NCBI GenBank assembly: GCA_004762155.1
Contig: SIHP01000005.1
Location: 186,001-250,000, forward strand
Direction: 5' to 3'
From: Flavobacteriaceae bacterium
Lineage (GTDB): Bacteria; Bacteroidota; Bacteroidia; Flavobacteriales; Flavobacteriaceae
Length of the DNA: 64,000 nucleotides
Under the pieces are notes generated by a model. The model searched no databases. It had not been told where the DNA came from and worked only from the letters and a program-made list of their open reading frames with translations. Positions 9,416 to 16,104 of the stretch are shown piece after piece. How positions within the stretch are numbered: the stretch's first letter is position 1; the number at the start of each line of letters is the position of its first letter. The translations under genes and the position numbers were made by a program.

Positions 9416-9768
9416 CATATCGAAAAACATCTTAAAACCTTCTTGAATCCATTAAAAAGTCCCCCGATTTTTAAAGATTCAAATAATATAATTTTTAAAT
9501 ATTTTTCTTGGAAAAAAAGATAATTCTTTTACAAATTTCTTCTAAAAAATACTGTTTAATAAAATCTATAGAATTTTTAAAATGTAGATAAAACGTATAA
9601 TTGGTCGTTAAAATAACATATACCCTTTGTTATTGTTTTATAACTGGTATATTTACACTAAACAAACACCATATGTTTTAATCCATATTGTTCTATACCT
9701 CAAATATAAACATATCTACCGTATAAAAAAACATATTTGCAGAAATTTTAAACTTTTTAGTTTTTTTT
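9416..9768. other. Intergenic region (353 bp) upstream of the XRE regulator
   Basis: Very AT-rich, with no convincing gene. The one small open frame at 9627-9818 is dominated by Tyr, Ile and Lys and runs into the XRE gene in another frame. A near-consensus -7 box, CATATTTG, sits at 9732-9739, 29 bp before the regulator ATG. Nothing else was recognised. Confidence 0.5.
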
Positions 9769-10215
9769 ATGAATACAAGCAATCGAATAGAAGAAATAAT
9801 AAAAAAATTAGGTTATAATAATAGCAGTTTTGCTAAAAAAATAGGCGTTTCTTCAACAACTATAGATGGATACATTAAAGGAAGGAGAAATATGAAAGGT
9901 GATTTAATTATTTCAAAACCGAATTTTGATGTTTTACAAAAAATATGTACAGAATTCAACATAAACGCAGAATATATATTAGGTTTATCGGATGATATGT
10001 TTAAATACACCACAAACTGTTTAGAAAACCTTTCTAAAGAATCAATTTTAGACTACATAATAAACAATAAAGAGTCATTTAGACAGGAACCAAAAGTTGA
10101 TGCGGTTACTGCATTATTTTTCAACTTTGAACAACAAAGAGAAATGCAAAAAATGTACGAAAAATTAGTTGACTATGAGAAACGTTTAGACAAAAAAAGA
10201 GATCAAAAAAGTTAA
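9769..10215 (+). CDS. XRE-family helix-turn-helix transcriptional regulator
   Basis: A 148-residue DNA-binding protein. Residues ~5-70 form a lambda-repressor/Cro-type helix-turn-helix (SFAKKIGVSSTTIDGYIKG is the HTH core, followed by an FDVLQKICTEFNINAEYILG end helix). The C-terminal ~60 residues are polar and probably a coiled coil (EMQKMYEKLVDYEKRLDKK). The gene converges on, and its stop overlaps by 4 bp, a three-gene minus-strand cluster of unknown membrane proteins. It may regulate these, but that is inferred from position only. The architecture recalls phage- or island-type repressors; no other phage gene is near. Confidence 0.88.
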   Translation: MNTSNRIEEIIKKLGYNNSSFAKKIGVSSTTIDGYIKGRRNMKGDLIISKPNFDVLQKICTEFNINAEYILGLSDDMFKYTTNCLENLSKESILDYIINNKESFRQEPKVDAVTALFFNFEQQREMQKMYEKLVDYEKRLDKKRDQKS

Positions 10216-10415
10216 ATTAACTCTTTAACCTCAAGACTATCTAGTTTACTTTTTAATTTTGAATCAATTTCTTTTGTTTTATTCTCTTCTTCTATAACAT
10301 TTTTAGCTATCTCAATTAATGATGATTGATTAAAACCAATATCATTACATTCCATTTGACTTAAATAATCTTTTCTTTTAAATACTTTTAAAAACCTTTC
10401 TATCCAAATTTTCAT
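10212..10415 (-). CDS. Small charged protein of unknown function
   Basis: A 67-residue protein I do not recognise. An amphipathic basic N-terminus (KIWIERFLKVFKRK) is followed by a Lys/Glu-rich, probably helical tail (IAKNVIEEENKTKEIDSKLKSK). No signal peptide or cysteines. The start lies 1 bp after the stop of the upstream membrane-protein gene, so they are probably translationally coupled; its stop overlaps the convergent XRE gene. Coupling, not homology, is why I call it real. Confidence 0.62.
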   Translation of the reverse strand: MKIWIERFLKVFKRKDYLSQMECNDIGFNQSSLIEIAKNVIEEENKTKEIDSKLKSKLDSLEVKELI

Positions 10416-10416
10416 T

Positions 10417-11271
10417 TTACATCTTTTTTAAGGTCTCTATAACATCTTTATCGAACTCATTTATATTTTCTTTTGTTGTATCAATACTAATCACTGAACT
10501 TTCATTTTTTTCTGAATACATTGCTTTAGTTGCTATTCTTTTGTAGTGTTTGTTTTTAATACGACCAACTAAACCCAATAAATTGTATATAATTTGATCT
10601 TTATAGCTATAGTATTTAACCAAGAAATAAGTAAAGACCGAAAACAAAACAGCCAAACCTAAGATGGTTAAAAAATATACGTTTTTATTAAAATCGTTTT
10701 GGGTAAAAAAAAGTAAGTGAATTAACCAAAAGCAGGCTACAATAATACCAGAAAGGGAAACTAAGTGATGCCTGAAAGTACTTCCTTTTGAAACCTCATC
10801 AAACAAGGATTTACAAGAAAAATAAAATAGAGCAGAAACCAAACCAAAAATAAATATCCAAAAATGAAAACTAGAACGTCCACGAAAGGAAAAATCTGAA
10901 GTTATTTTTCTTTTAATATTATTATATTCTTTTACTTTTTCAGATGAATTTTTATTATTTAATTTATAATCCGATATTAACTTTTCCCCTAGACTAACCA
11001 AAGTATTATTTTCTGGATATTTTTTTTTTAGATCTAAAACGTGCTCTTTAATTATTTCAATGTTTTTATCATCTCTATTGTCTAAGATAGTTCCAAAAGT
11101 TTTTTTATGTGTCAAATAATCTTTTGAAGACGCTTGAAAAAAGACATGAAAAAGAGACATAGTAACAACTAAAAAAGCTACTATGCCTTTTAAAACACCT
11201 AAGAACTTAACCTCTTTCGTCTTCTGAGTCGATTGTTCCGTCGTTTTTTGGGTCGACAAGTTGTAATTCAT
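10417..11271 (-). CDS. Four-helix membrane protein of unknown function
   Basis: An unrecognised membrane protein. I use the ATG at 11271 (MNYNLST) rather than a TTG at 11295. One transmembrane segment lies near residues 30-50, then a ~75-residue polar loop that is probably periplasmic, then three closely spaced segments (about residues 130-210) and a ~65-residue soluble, probably cytoplasmic tail. No enzymatic motif is visible. The 5' end overlaps the upstream lipoprotein gene by 65 bp in another frame, and the 3' end is 1 bp from the next small gene. This looks like one polycistronic unit of lipoprotein, membrane protein and small cytoplasmic protein. Confidence 0.72.
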   Translation of the reverse strand: MNYNLSTQKTTEQSTQKTKEVKFLGVLKGIVAFLVVTMSLFHVFFQASSKDYLTHKKTFGTILDNRDDKNIEIIKEHVLDLKKKYPENNTLVSLGEKLISDYKLNNKNSSEKVKEYNNIKRKITSDFSFRGRSSFHFWIFIFGLVSALFYFSCKSLFDEVSKGSTFRHHLVSLSGIIVACFWLIHLLFFTQNDFNKNVYFLTILGLAVLFSVFTYFLVKYYSYKDQIIYNLLGLVGRIKNKHYKRIATKAMYSEKNESSVISIDTTKENINEFDKDVIETLKKM

Positions 11272-11374
11272 GTTCAAATTCAATTCTCTCCTCAAGTTTT
11301 GTTGACTGATCTGTACAATTAGTTAACACTATTAAACTAAACACACACACTAAAATTGTTGCTACTTTTTTCAT
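11207..11374 (-). CDS. 55-residue predicted lipoprotein with an EF-hand-like loop
   Basis: I translated this short gene directly: ATG at 11374, TAA at 11207-11209. Residues 1-20 form a Lys-start signal peptide ending in VLTNC, a plausible though non-canonical lipobox with Cys20 as the lipidated residue. The mature part is very acidic and ends in DPKNDGTIDSEDERG, which resembles a calcium-binding EF-hand loop (D at 1, 5 and 9, G at 6, I at 8, D at 12), though Lys occupies position 3. First gene of the cluster ending at 10212. Small size and the 65-bp overlap with the next gene lower certainty. Confidence 0.6.
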   Translation of the reverse strand: MKKVATILVCVFSLIVLTNCTDQSTKLEERIEFEHELQLVDPKNDGTIDSEDERG

Positions 11375-11503
11375 TTTTACACTGTTTTAAAATTAATACT
11401 AGTGTAAATATAGCGTCATGCCTCAGCCTCTTATTGCTTAAACTATAAGGTTTATTAATCCGTTAAACTTAATCTATGTGAAAACAAAAAACAAACGAGA
11501 AAC

Positions 11504-11556
11504 ACCCTTAATTTCGTCTAAGGGTTTACCCTTAAGAGCTAAGGGTAAACCCTTAG
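11504..11556. repeat. Symmetrical array of five alternating TAAGGGT/ACCCTTA heptamers
   Basis: Heptamer ACCCTTA or its complement occurs at 11504, 11519, 11528, 11540 and 11549 in alternating orientation. The inner part is a perfect 17-bp inverted repeat (11518-11534 against 11540-11556) around the 5-nt spacer AGAGC, and each arm is itself a small palindrome. It lies 130 bp upstream of the lipoprotein gene start. It lacks the T tract of a terminator for the minus strand, so a protein-binding site or structured leader is more likely. Confidence 0.7.
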
Positions 11557-11602
11557 AAAAAAACAGCTAAAAAAAACACAAATACCTGACAAACAAACGC
11601 AT

Positions 11603-11640
11603 AAAAAAAACCTTCTTGATGTTAATCAAAAAGGTTTTTT
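11603..11640. terminator. Bidirectional hairpin terminator
   Basis: Arms AACCTTCTTGAT and ATCAAAAAGGTT (one mismatch) around GTTA, with an A run on the left and a T run on the right. It sits 19 bp beyond the stop of the minus-strand gene ending at 11659. Confidence 0.75.
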
Positions 11641-11658
11641 TATTTTATTTATTTAATT

Positions 11659-11958
11659 TTATTCTTCTTCGTCTTCCTCATAACAATTAAGAATAATAGA
11701 ATAGCCATAAACTAATGCTTCATTGTACAACTCTATTTGACTTTCATCATTATTTACGTCTTCTAAAGAATCTAATGTAAAATACTCGTCTTCAACCTTA
11801 ACAACCTTCCAACCTTCTTCTTTTACATAATATTTAGCCAAGTTAATTGCTCCATTTAAATCTTTATAATCAACATAAACACTAACAAAAGCACCTGCAT
11901 ATTGCTTGTAATAATCGCTTTTTTTCTTTGGTTTAGCTTGTATATTTATTAAGTACAT
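11659..11958 (-). CDS. Conserved-looking small acidic protein of unknown function
   Basis: A 99-residue cytoplasmic protein with alternating beta and alpha character (FVSVYVDYKDLNGAINLAKYYVKEEGWKVVKVEDEYF), suggesting a small compact domain, and an acidic tail ending in EEDEEE. No family recognised and no signal peptide. It starts 12 bp after the exported protein gene upstream and is followed by a clear terminator, so the two probably form a two-gene unit. Confidence 0.72.
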   Translation of the reverse strand: MYLINIQAKPKKKSDYYKQYAGAFVSVYVDYKDLNGAINLAKYYVKEEGWKVVKVEDEYFTLDSLEDVNNDESQIELYNEALVYGYSIILNCYEEDEEE

Positions 11959-11970
11959 ATTTAATTTATT

Positions 11971-12591
11971 TTAGTAACTCATTATTGTTCCAAAATACAA
12001 CAATTGGAAAGTCTTAACATCCATCATTAAATAATTCATCATCATCATAATACCATAATTAGTTTTATCATAAAATAAATGCTCAAAGTAATCTACTTTA
12101 TTTTCTTGAGCATCATAGTACTCTTCATTTGTATTGAAATGAATATTAGCAAATTCATCTAAATGTGTAAGGTTATGAATGTTGATCTCTTTAGTTAACT
12201 GAAACAAACTATCCACTTTCACTTTTAGTATTAGACCTTTATCAGACAACGCTCCATCTGCAGTAAACATTAAGTTCTCATAAAAGTCATCTTCTATTAA
12301 CTCATATAAAACACGTTCAGATTCTACTTCTTTCTGAACAGCATCTATATAATCACTAACACTATTAGATACTCTATTTAACTCACTCATTTTTTGTTTT
12401 AAATCTAAAAACATTAACGGCTTGTTTTCTGCTTTCTTTTCAAACTCTAAAGTTCTTGCTTTAATTACATCATTACTAACCTGAATTGATTGTATAATTG
12501 ATAGATGAGCCGTATTTGAAGAAAAATTATACTGAGCATCAACAACAAAGCTTAACAATAGAAAAACAACGAGGGGAAATCTTAAATACAT
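11971..12591 (-). CDS. Exported protein resembling a free-standing GldM N-terminal domain
   Basis: A 206-residue protein with a signal peptide (residues ~1-19, ending VVDAQ). The remainder is largely helical. The order of elements recalls the N-terminal helical domain of the gliding/type IX motor protein GldM: a long charged helix (residues ~45-95), a segment about a protein yet to finish (FTADGALSDKGLILKVKVDS), the FNT turn, and a final helix (YFEHLFYDKTNYGIMMMMNY) preceding a helix reading MMDVKT. GldM itself has about 510 residues and a membrane helix rather than a cleavable signal. The resemblance is from memory of GldM sequence, so the assignment is tentative; the gene itself is secure. 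Confidence 0.65.
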   Translation of the reverse strand: MYLRFPLVVFLLLSFVVDAQYNFSSNTAHLSIIQSIQVSNDVIKARTLEFEKKAENKPLMFLDLKQKMSELNRVSNSVSDYIDAVQKEVESERVLYELIEDDFYENLMFTADGALSDKGLILKVKVDSLFQLTKEINIHNLTHLDEFANIHFNTNEEYYDAQENKVDYFEHLFYDKTNYGIMMMMNYLMMDVKTFQLLYFGTIMSY

Positions 12592-12686
12592 ATTTGTTTT
12601 TTTACTCCAAGAAAGATACCATTTTTATTAAAAAAACAACTTTGTTTTTTAACATTTGTTTCTTTTTAAATAAAATGTAACCTATT

Positions 12687-12923
12687 TTAATCCGCTAAAA
12701 CTCCTCTATGAGGCTTTAAGGCATCTCTATAAATCTTCATATCTACCTCATCAACAATAACAAAAGCAATACTATGCATAGGATTTAACTCTGTATAAGA
12801 AACTTCATAAAAGGATAAATTTTCTATCTGCGTAAACTCTTTTAAATGTACACAATGGTGCTTTGCTGTTTCTAACCCGTCTGGACCTTTAAAATCCCAA
12901 ATCAATTTTATTTTCCTGTTCAA
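12687..12923 (-). CDS. Small conserved-looking protein downstream of thiN
   Basis: About 78 residues, not recognised as a named family. It reads IKLIWDFKGPDGLETAKHHC at the start and ends EVDMKIYRDALKPHRGVLAD, a pattern of strands and helices with conserved-looking His and Cys. I prefer the TTG at 12923 (MNRKIKLIWDF), 10 bp after the thiN stop. An ATG at 12971 would add 16 residues but overlap thiN by 38 bp and give an unlikely hydrophobic lead. Probably cotranscribed with thiN; no link to thiamine is evident. Confidence 0.72.
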   Translation of the reverse strand: MNRKIKLIWDFKGPDGLETAKHHCVHLKEFTQIENLSFYEVSYTELNPMHSIAFVIVDEVDMKIYRDALKPHRGVLAD

Positions 12924-12933
12924 AAGATTGTTT

Positions 12934-13539
12934 TTAATGATTGATAAAAATAAATAAATTTCCAGACTCAAAAGAAATTTTTATTTCGTTTTCAGTAGCT
13001 TTATTTCTAGTACCAATTCTTTCTCCAAAAGATAAATTTTCTTTTGACAGCGGATATTGTAATCCTTTAGTTATAATACCTTCAACTACAGGAAAAGGAA
13101 TTAGCGACACTATATGGTTTTTACAATTTGTGATTTCAACTTTAGGATCTGCTAAAAAATAGCGTCCAAAATCATCGAAAAAACATAATTTCAATCGGTC
13201 TTTCCATTGAATTGTAGTATGAAGGTTACCTAAAAAATGATCTTGCTCTTCCCCACTAGCTCCATAAACATCAATGTTTTTATATTCTTTATCATATAAA
13301 ATTTGAAGAATTTTATCAAAATCAGTAAAATCTTGATCTGGAGTATGAATCACTTTAATATCATTTGGCAATGATTTTAAAGAATCAAAATCGCCACTTA
13401 TAAATGTTGGTTGAATATTATTATTCTTTAAAAACTCATACGCTCCATCTGTAGCGCAAATAACATCATAAATAGCCATATTTGGCAATTTACTTGGCGG
13501 AGCTCCATTAAGTAATAAAAAAACTTTTTGATTGTTCAT
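12934..13539 (-). CDS. thiN: Thiamine diphosphokinase
   Basis: Transfers a pyrophosphate from ATP to thiamine to give the cofactor thiamine diphosphate. Family motifs are visible: CATDGAY near residue 30, SGDFDS near 50, HTPDQDFTDFDK near 70 (the ATP/Mg site) and GASGEEQDHFLGNL near 95. At ~201 residues it has the usual length. I chose the ATG at 13539 (MNNQKVF) over a GTG two codons upstream, because that GTG lies within the likely promoter box. Followed closely by a small unknown gene. Confidence 0.94.
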   Translation of the reverse strand: MNNQKVFLLLNGAPPSKLPNMAIYDVICATDGAYEFLKNNNIQPTFISGDFDSLKSLPNDIKVIHTPDQDFTDFDKILQILYDKEYKNIDVYGASGEEQDHFLGNLHTTIQWKDRLKLCFFDDFGRYFLADPKVEITNCKNHIVSLIPFPVVEGIITKGLQYPLSKENLSFGERIGTRNKATENEIKISFESGNLFIFINH

Positions 13540-13544
13540 CTCCA

Positions 13545-13552
13545 CAAAAGTA
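13545..13552 (-). promoter_or_regulatory. -7 promoter motif of thiN
   Basis: On the minus strand the sequence reads TACTTTTG, matching TAnnTTTG, only 5 bp from the thiN ATG. If used, the leader would be very short or absent, so the true start may lie a little downstream. Confidence 0.35.
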
Positions 13553-13700
13553 ACAAGAACTATTTGATTAAATGTTAATCAAAAACTGAAGAAACTTAAA
13601 ACAATCAAGAACGCAGAAGGATTTCTCATGAAAAGTGTATTTAATAATCTCTCAACTGCGCTCTTTCATTAATAAAAAACTTATGTGTAATTAAGTGAAT

Positions 13701-14084
13701 TTATTTCTTCTTAAAAATTAAAGCAATGATCCCTATTCTAGCTATTAGAAAAACAACCATACCAAAAACAGGAGAAAGTAATCCAACTTTTAAACCTGCT
13801 GCCAAAACTTCATAACTAACACCACCTGATATAGAAATTGCATCAAATGCACCTATCAAACCAATTAGGTTTCCTAAAAAACCCCAAACTAAAGCAAATA
13901 AACTTATAGAACTTACTAACTTTTGAAGTTTATCAGTTTCATCACCTTTTAAAAAAGCATAAACTATTAAACCTAAACAAGCCAATAACATTAACAACAT
14001 TGGATACATAAAAAAAGGACCTCCTTCATTTAATCTATCTGTAAACTGACCAAAAAATAACGGTTTCATAAATTGAATAATCAT
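13701..14084 (-). CDS. MotA/TolQ/ExbB-type proton channel family protein
   Basis: A 127-residue membrane protein with three hydrophobic segments (residues ~26-44, 62-85 and 98-122). The last two, GLIGAFDAISISGGVSYEVLAAGLKVGLLSPVFGMVVF, fit the TolQ/ExbB/MotA channel core, with the Ala/Gly-rich helix that normally lines the ion path. Full ExbB/TolQ proteins have 220-240 residues, so this is a short, single-domain form. No ExbD/TolR partner lies next to it. It is divergent from a LytS/LytR pair, with 201 bp between the starts. Confidence 0.8.
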   Translation of the reverse strand: MIIQFMKPLFFGQFTDRLNEGGPFFMYPMLLMLLACLGLIVYAFLKGDETDKLQKLVSSISLFALVWGFLGNLIGLIGAFDAISISGGVSYEVLAAGLKVGLLSPVFGMVVFLIARIGIIALIFKKK

Positions 14085-14112
14085 AATTATTAAGTTTTAA
14101 AATTATTGATTT

Positions 14113-14120
14113 CAAAAGTA
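14113..14120 (-). promoter_or_regulatory. -7 promoter motif of the TolQ/ExbB-type gene
   Basis: Minus-strand TACTTTTG (TAnnTTTG) placed 28 bp upstream of the ATG at 14084, in the divergent region shared with the histidine kinase gene. Confidence 0.5.
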
Positions 14121-14285
14121 TCTGCAAATAGTGCTGTTTTTTTTTAAAAGCGACAAGCTACATATTATTAGAGATATTTAACTAACTTTTTATTTTAAAA
14201 TGATTTTTTGTTAAACATCTTGGTTATTCTGGAATCTGTCGCAATTTTAAATATATGTAAACAAAAAATAAGATATTGCGTTACT

Positions 14286-15362
14286 ATGAAGCCACACATT
14301 ATTTTAAAAGCTTTTGCAACAATTATAATTCATCTCTGTTTTTGGATGATTATCTATTTTTTTTACACGTATTTCCTTGGTTACGGAAGTACAGACACCT
14401 TATATATTAATAGATATGCTGCTTTTTTAATGCCGGTAACACTTGCTACAAGTTATGTTTTTTACTTTCTTTTAATCCCTAAATATTTACTTAAAAATAA
14501 ACGCAGTTTATTTATACTCTATAGTTTTTATACTTTTATTATTTCTTCTTTTTTAATTATTCTATCAATACTACATGATTATTTTATACTATCTGGCTTT
14601 CATAACGAAACAACACCTCCAATAACAAAAACAATTCTTTCTATTTATTTAAGCATTTATTTTGTGGTGTTTATTGTGATTTCTATTGGATTAATCATCA
14701 ATAATTTTAAATCTGTATCAAAAAACGAAGAGTTAAAAACAAAATTTTTAAGCACTCAACTGCAATTAAAAGAACAGGAATTAAATTTTTTAAAAATGCA
14801 AATTCATCCGCATTTTTTATTTAATTCGCTAAACACCATTTATGGATACGCTTTGCAACATAAAAACGAAGCGCCAGAAATGATTTTAAAACTATCTAAC
14901 TTATTAGATTATATTTTATATCAGGTAAACAAACCTAAGGTGTTATTACAAAACGAAATTAATCATTTAAAAGATTATATTTCTTTAGAGAAATTACGAT
15001 TTCACGATAGATTGGTAATTGATTTCACCGACAATTCACAAGCTAAAAACTTTGAAATCGCTCCAATGTTATTAATTCCGTTTGTAGAAAACAGTTTTAA
15101 ACATGGAGCTATTGTTGATGAAAAACTCACTGTAAAAATTTATCTTGATGTACAAAATGATGAATTATCTTTTTCAGTAGAAAATTCATCATCAATAAAA
15201 ACAAAAAAAACAAACGGAATTGGATTAGAAAACTTAAAAAAAAGATTGCAATTATTGTATCCAGAAGCACATAATTTAACTATTGAAAACACAAACTCAA
15301 TTTTTAAAACCAAACTAACAATAGCACTAAAAAAATTAAAGCCACTAAAAAATGAATCCTAA
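14286..15362 (+). CDS. LytS/YesM-type sensor histidine kinase
   Basis: A 358-residue membrane sensor kinase. Four hydrophobic segments occupy residues ~10-145, followed by a short coiled coil and the His_kinase domain with QIHPHFLFN (phospho-acceptor probably His176). The ATPase domain has the N box in IPFVENSFKHGA. I use the ATG at 14286, because the upstream extension from 14208 is not membrane-like. The 3' end overlaps the response-regulator start by 11 bp, a typical paired arrangement. The signal sensed is unknown. Confidence 0.93.
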   Translation: MKPHIILKAFATIIIHLCFWMIIYFFYTYFLGYGSTDTLYINRYAAFLMPVTLATSYVFYFLLIPKYLLKNKRSLFILYSFYTFIISSFLIILSILHDYFILSGFHNETTPPITKTILSIYLSIYFVVFIVISIGLIINNFKSVSKNEELKTKFLSTQLQLKEQELNFLKMQIHPHFLFNSLNTIYGYALQHKNEAPEMILKLSNLLDYILYQVNKPKVLLQNEINHLKDYISLEKLRFHDRLVIDFTDNSQAKNFEIAPMLLIPFVENSFKHGAIVDEKLTVKIYLDVQNDELSFSVENSSSIKTKKTNGIGLENLKKRLQLLYPEAHNLTIENTNSIFKTKLTIALKKLKPLKNES

Positions 15363-16068
15363 AATAAGGTGTATTATTGTTGATGACGAACCTATGGCAA
15401 GAGATATTTTAACCTCATTTGTTGCTAGAGTTTCACAAATTGAACTCGTAAAATCGTGTTCAAATGCCATGGAAGCTTTTGATGTTATTAATAATCAAGA
15501 AGTAGATTTGGTTTTTCTGGACATTAATATGCCAGAAGTTTCTGGATTATCATTAGCAGAATCCATTACTAAAAAAACGAAAATCATTTTTACAACTGCC
15601 TATAGAGAATATGCTGTTGATGGCTTTAATCTTCATGCAGTGGATTACTTATTAAAACCAATTGCTTTTGAACGTTTTTTACAAGCTATTCAAAAACTAT
15701 TTGAAATCACCAACACAAAAAATGAACCCAAAACAGTTTCTGAAACAAATATTGTCACCAATTTTATATTTGTAAGAGCTGATAGAAAAATGATAAAAAT
15801 AAATTTCAATGATATAATTTATATTGAAAGCTTAAGCGATTACATAAAAATTCACACACCAAAAGAAACAATTACCACAAGAGAAACGATTAAAAATATT
15901 GAAACAAAACTTCCAAGTGCTTCGTTTTTAAGAATACATCGTTCATATATTGTATCAATCTCAAAAATCACATCGTATACTAATGAGTTTATAGAGCTTC
16001 ATAAAAAAGCATTACCAATAAGCCGAAGTTATAAAGAAAGTATTCTTGAAAAACTAAAAAAACTATAG
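15352..16068 (+). CDS. LytTR-family response regulator
   Basis: A 238-residue partner of the overlapping histidine kinase. The receiver domain (residues 1-125) has the acidic pair Asp11/Asp12, phosphoryl-accepting Asp57 in FLDINMP, a Thr in FTTAY and Lys in LLKPI. The C-terminal half is a LytTR DNA-binding domain (FIFVRADRKMIKINFNDIIYIE to IHRSYIVSISKI). Such pairs often control transport or surface genes; the divergent TolQ/ExbB-type gene is a possible target by position only. Confidence 0.95.
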   Translation: MNPKIRCIIVDDEPMARDILTSFVARVSQIELVKSCSNAMEAFDVINNQEVDLVFLDINMPEVSGLSLAESITKKTKIIFTTAYREYAVDGFNLHAVDYLLKPIAFERFLQAIQKLFEITNTKNEPKTVSETNIVTNFIFVRADRKMIKINFNDIIYIESLSDYIKIHTPKETITTRETIKNIETKLPSASFLRIHRSYIVSISKITSYTNEFIELHKKALPISRSYKESILEKLKKL

Positions 16069-16080
16069 CAGTAAAACTAG

Positions 16081-16088
16081 TATATTTG
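16081..16088 (+). promoter_or_regulatory. -7 promoter motif of the diphosphomevalonate decarboxylase gene
   Basis: TATATTTG, a match to TAnnTTTG, 16 bp before the TTG start at 16105. The leader would be only about 10 nt. Confidence 0.55.
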
Positions 16089-16104
16089 TCCTAAAATTTT
16101 AGCA

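Noticed and set aside
9627..9818. Open frame of 63 residues upstream of the XRE gene
   Set aside because: Composition is that of AT-rich noncoding DNA, it overlaps the XRE start in another frame, and the likely XRE promoter box lies within it.
11504..11556. Replication-origin iterons
   Set aside because: Heptamers alternate in orientation and are not followed by a rep gene or AT-rich unwinding region; operator-type use is more likely.
11603..11640. Riboswitch-like element
   Set aside because: The structure is a plain terminator hairpin behind a stop codon, without any ligand-binding core.
14208..14285. Earlier start of the sensor kinase
   Set aside because: The added 26 residues come from the AT-rich divergent promoter region; the ATG at 14286 directly precedes the first membrane helix.
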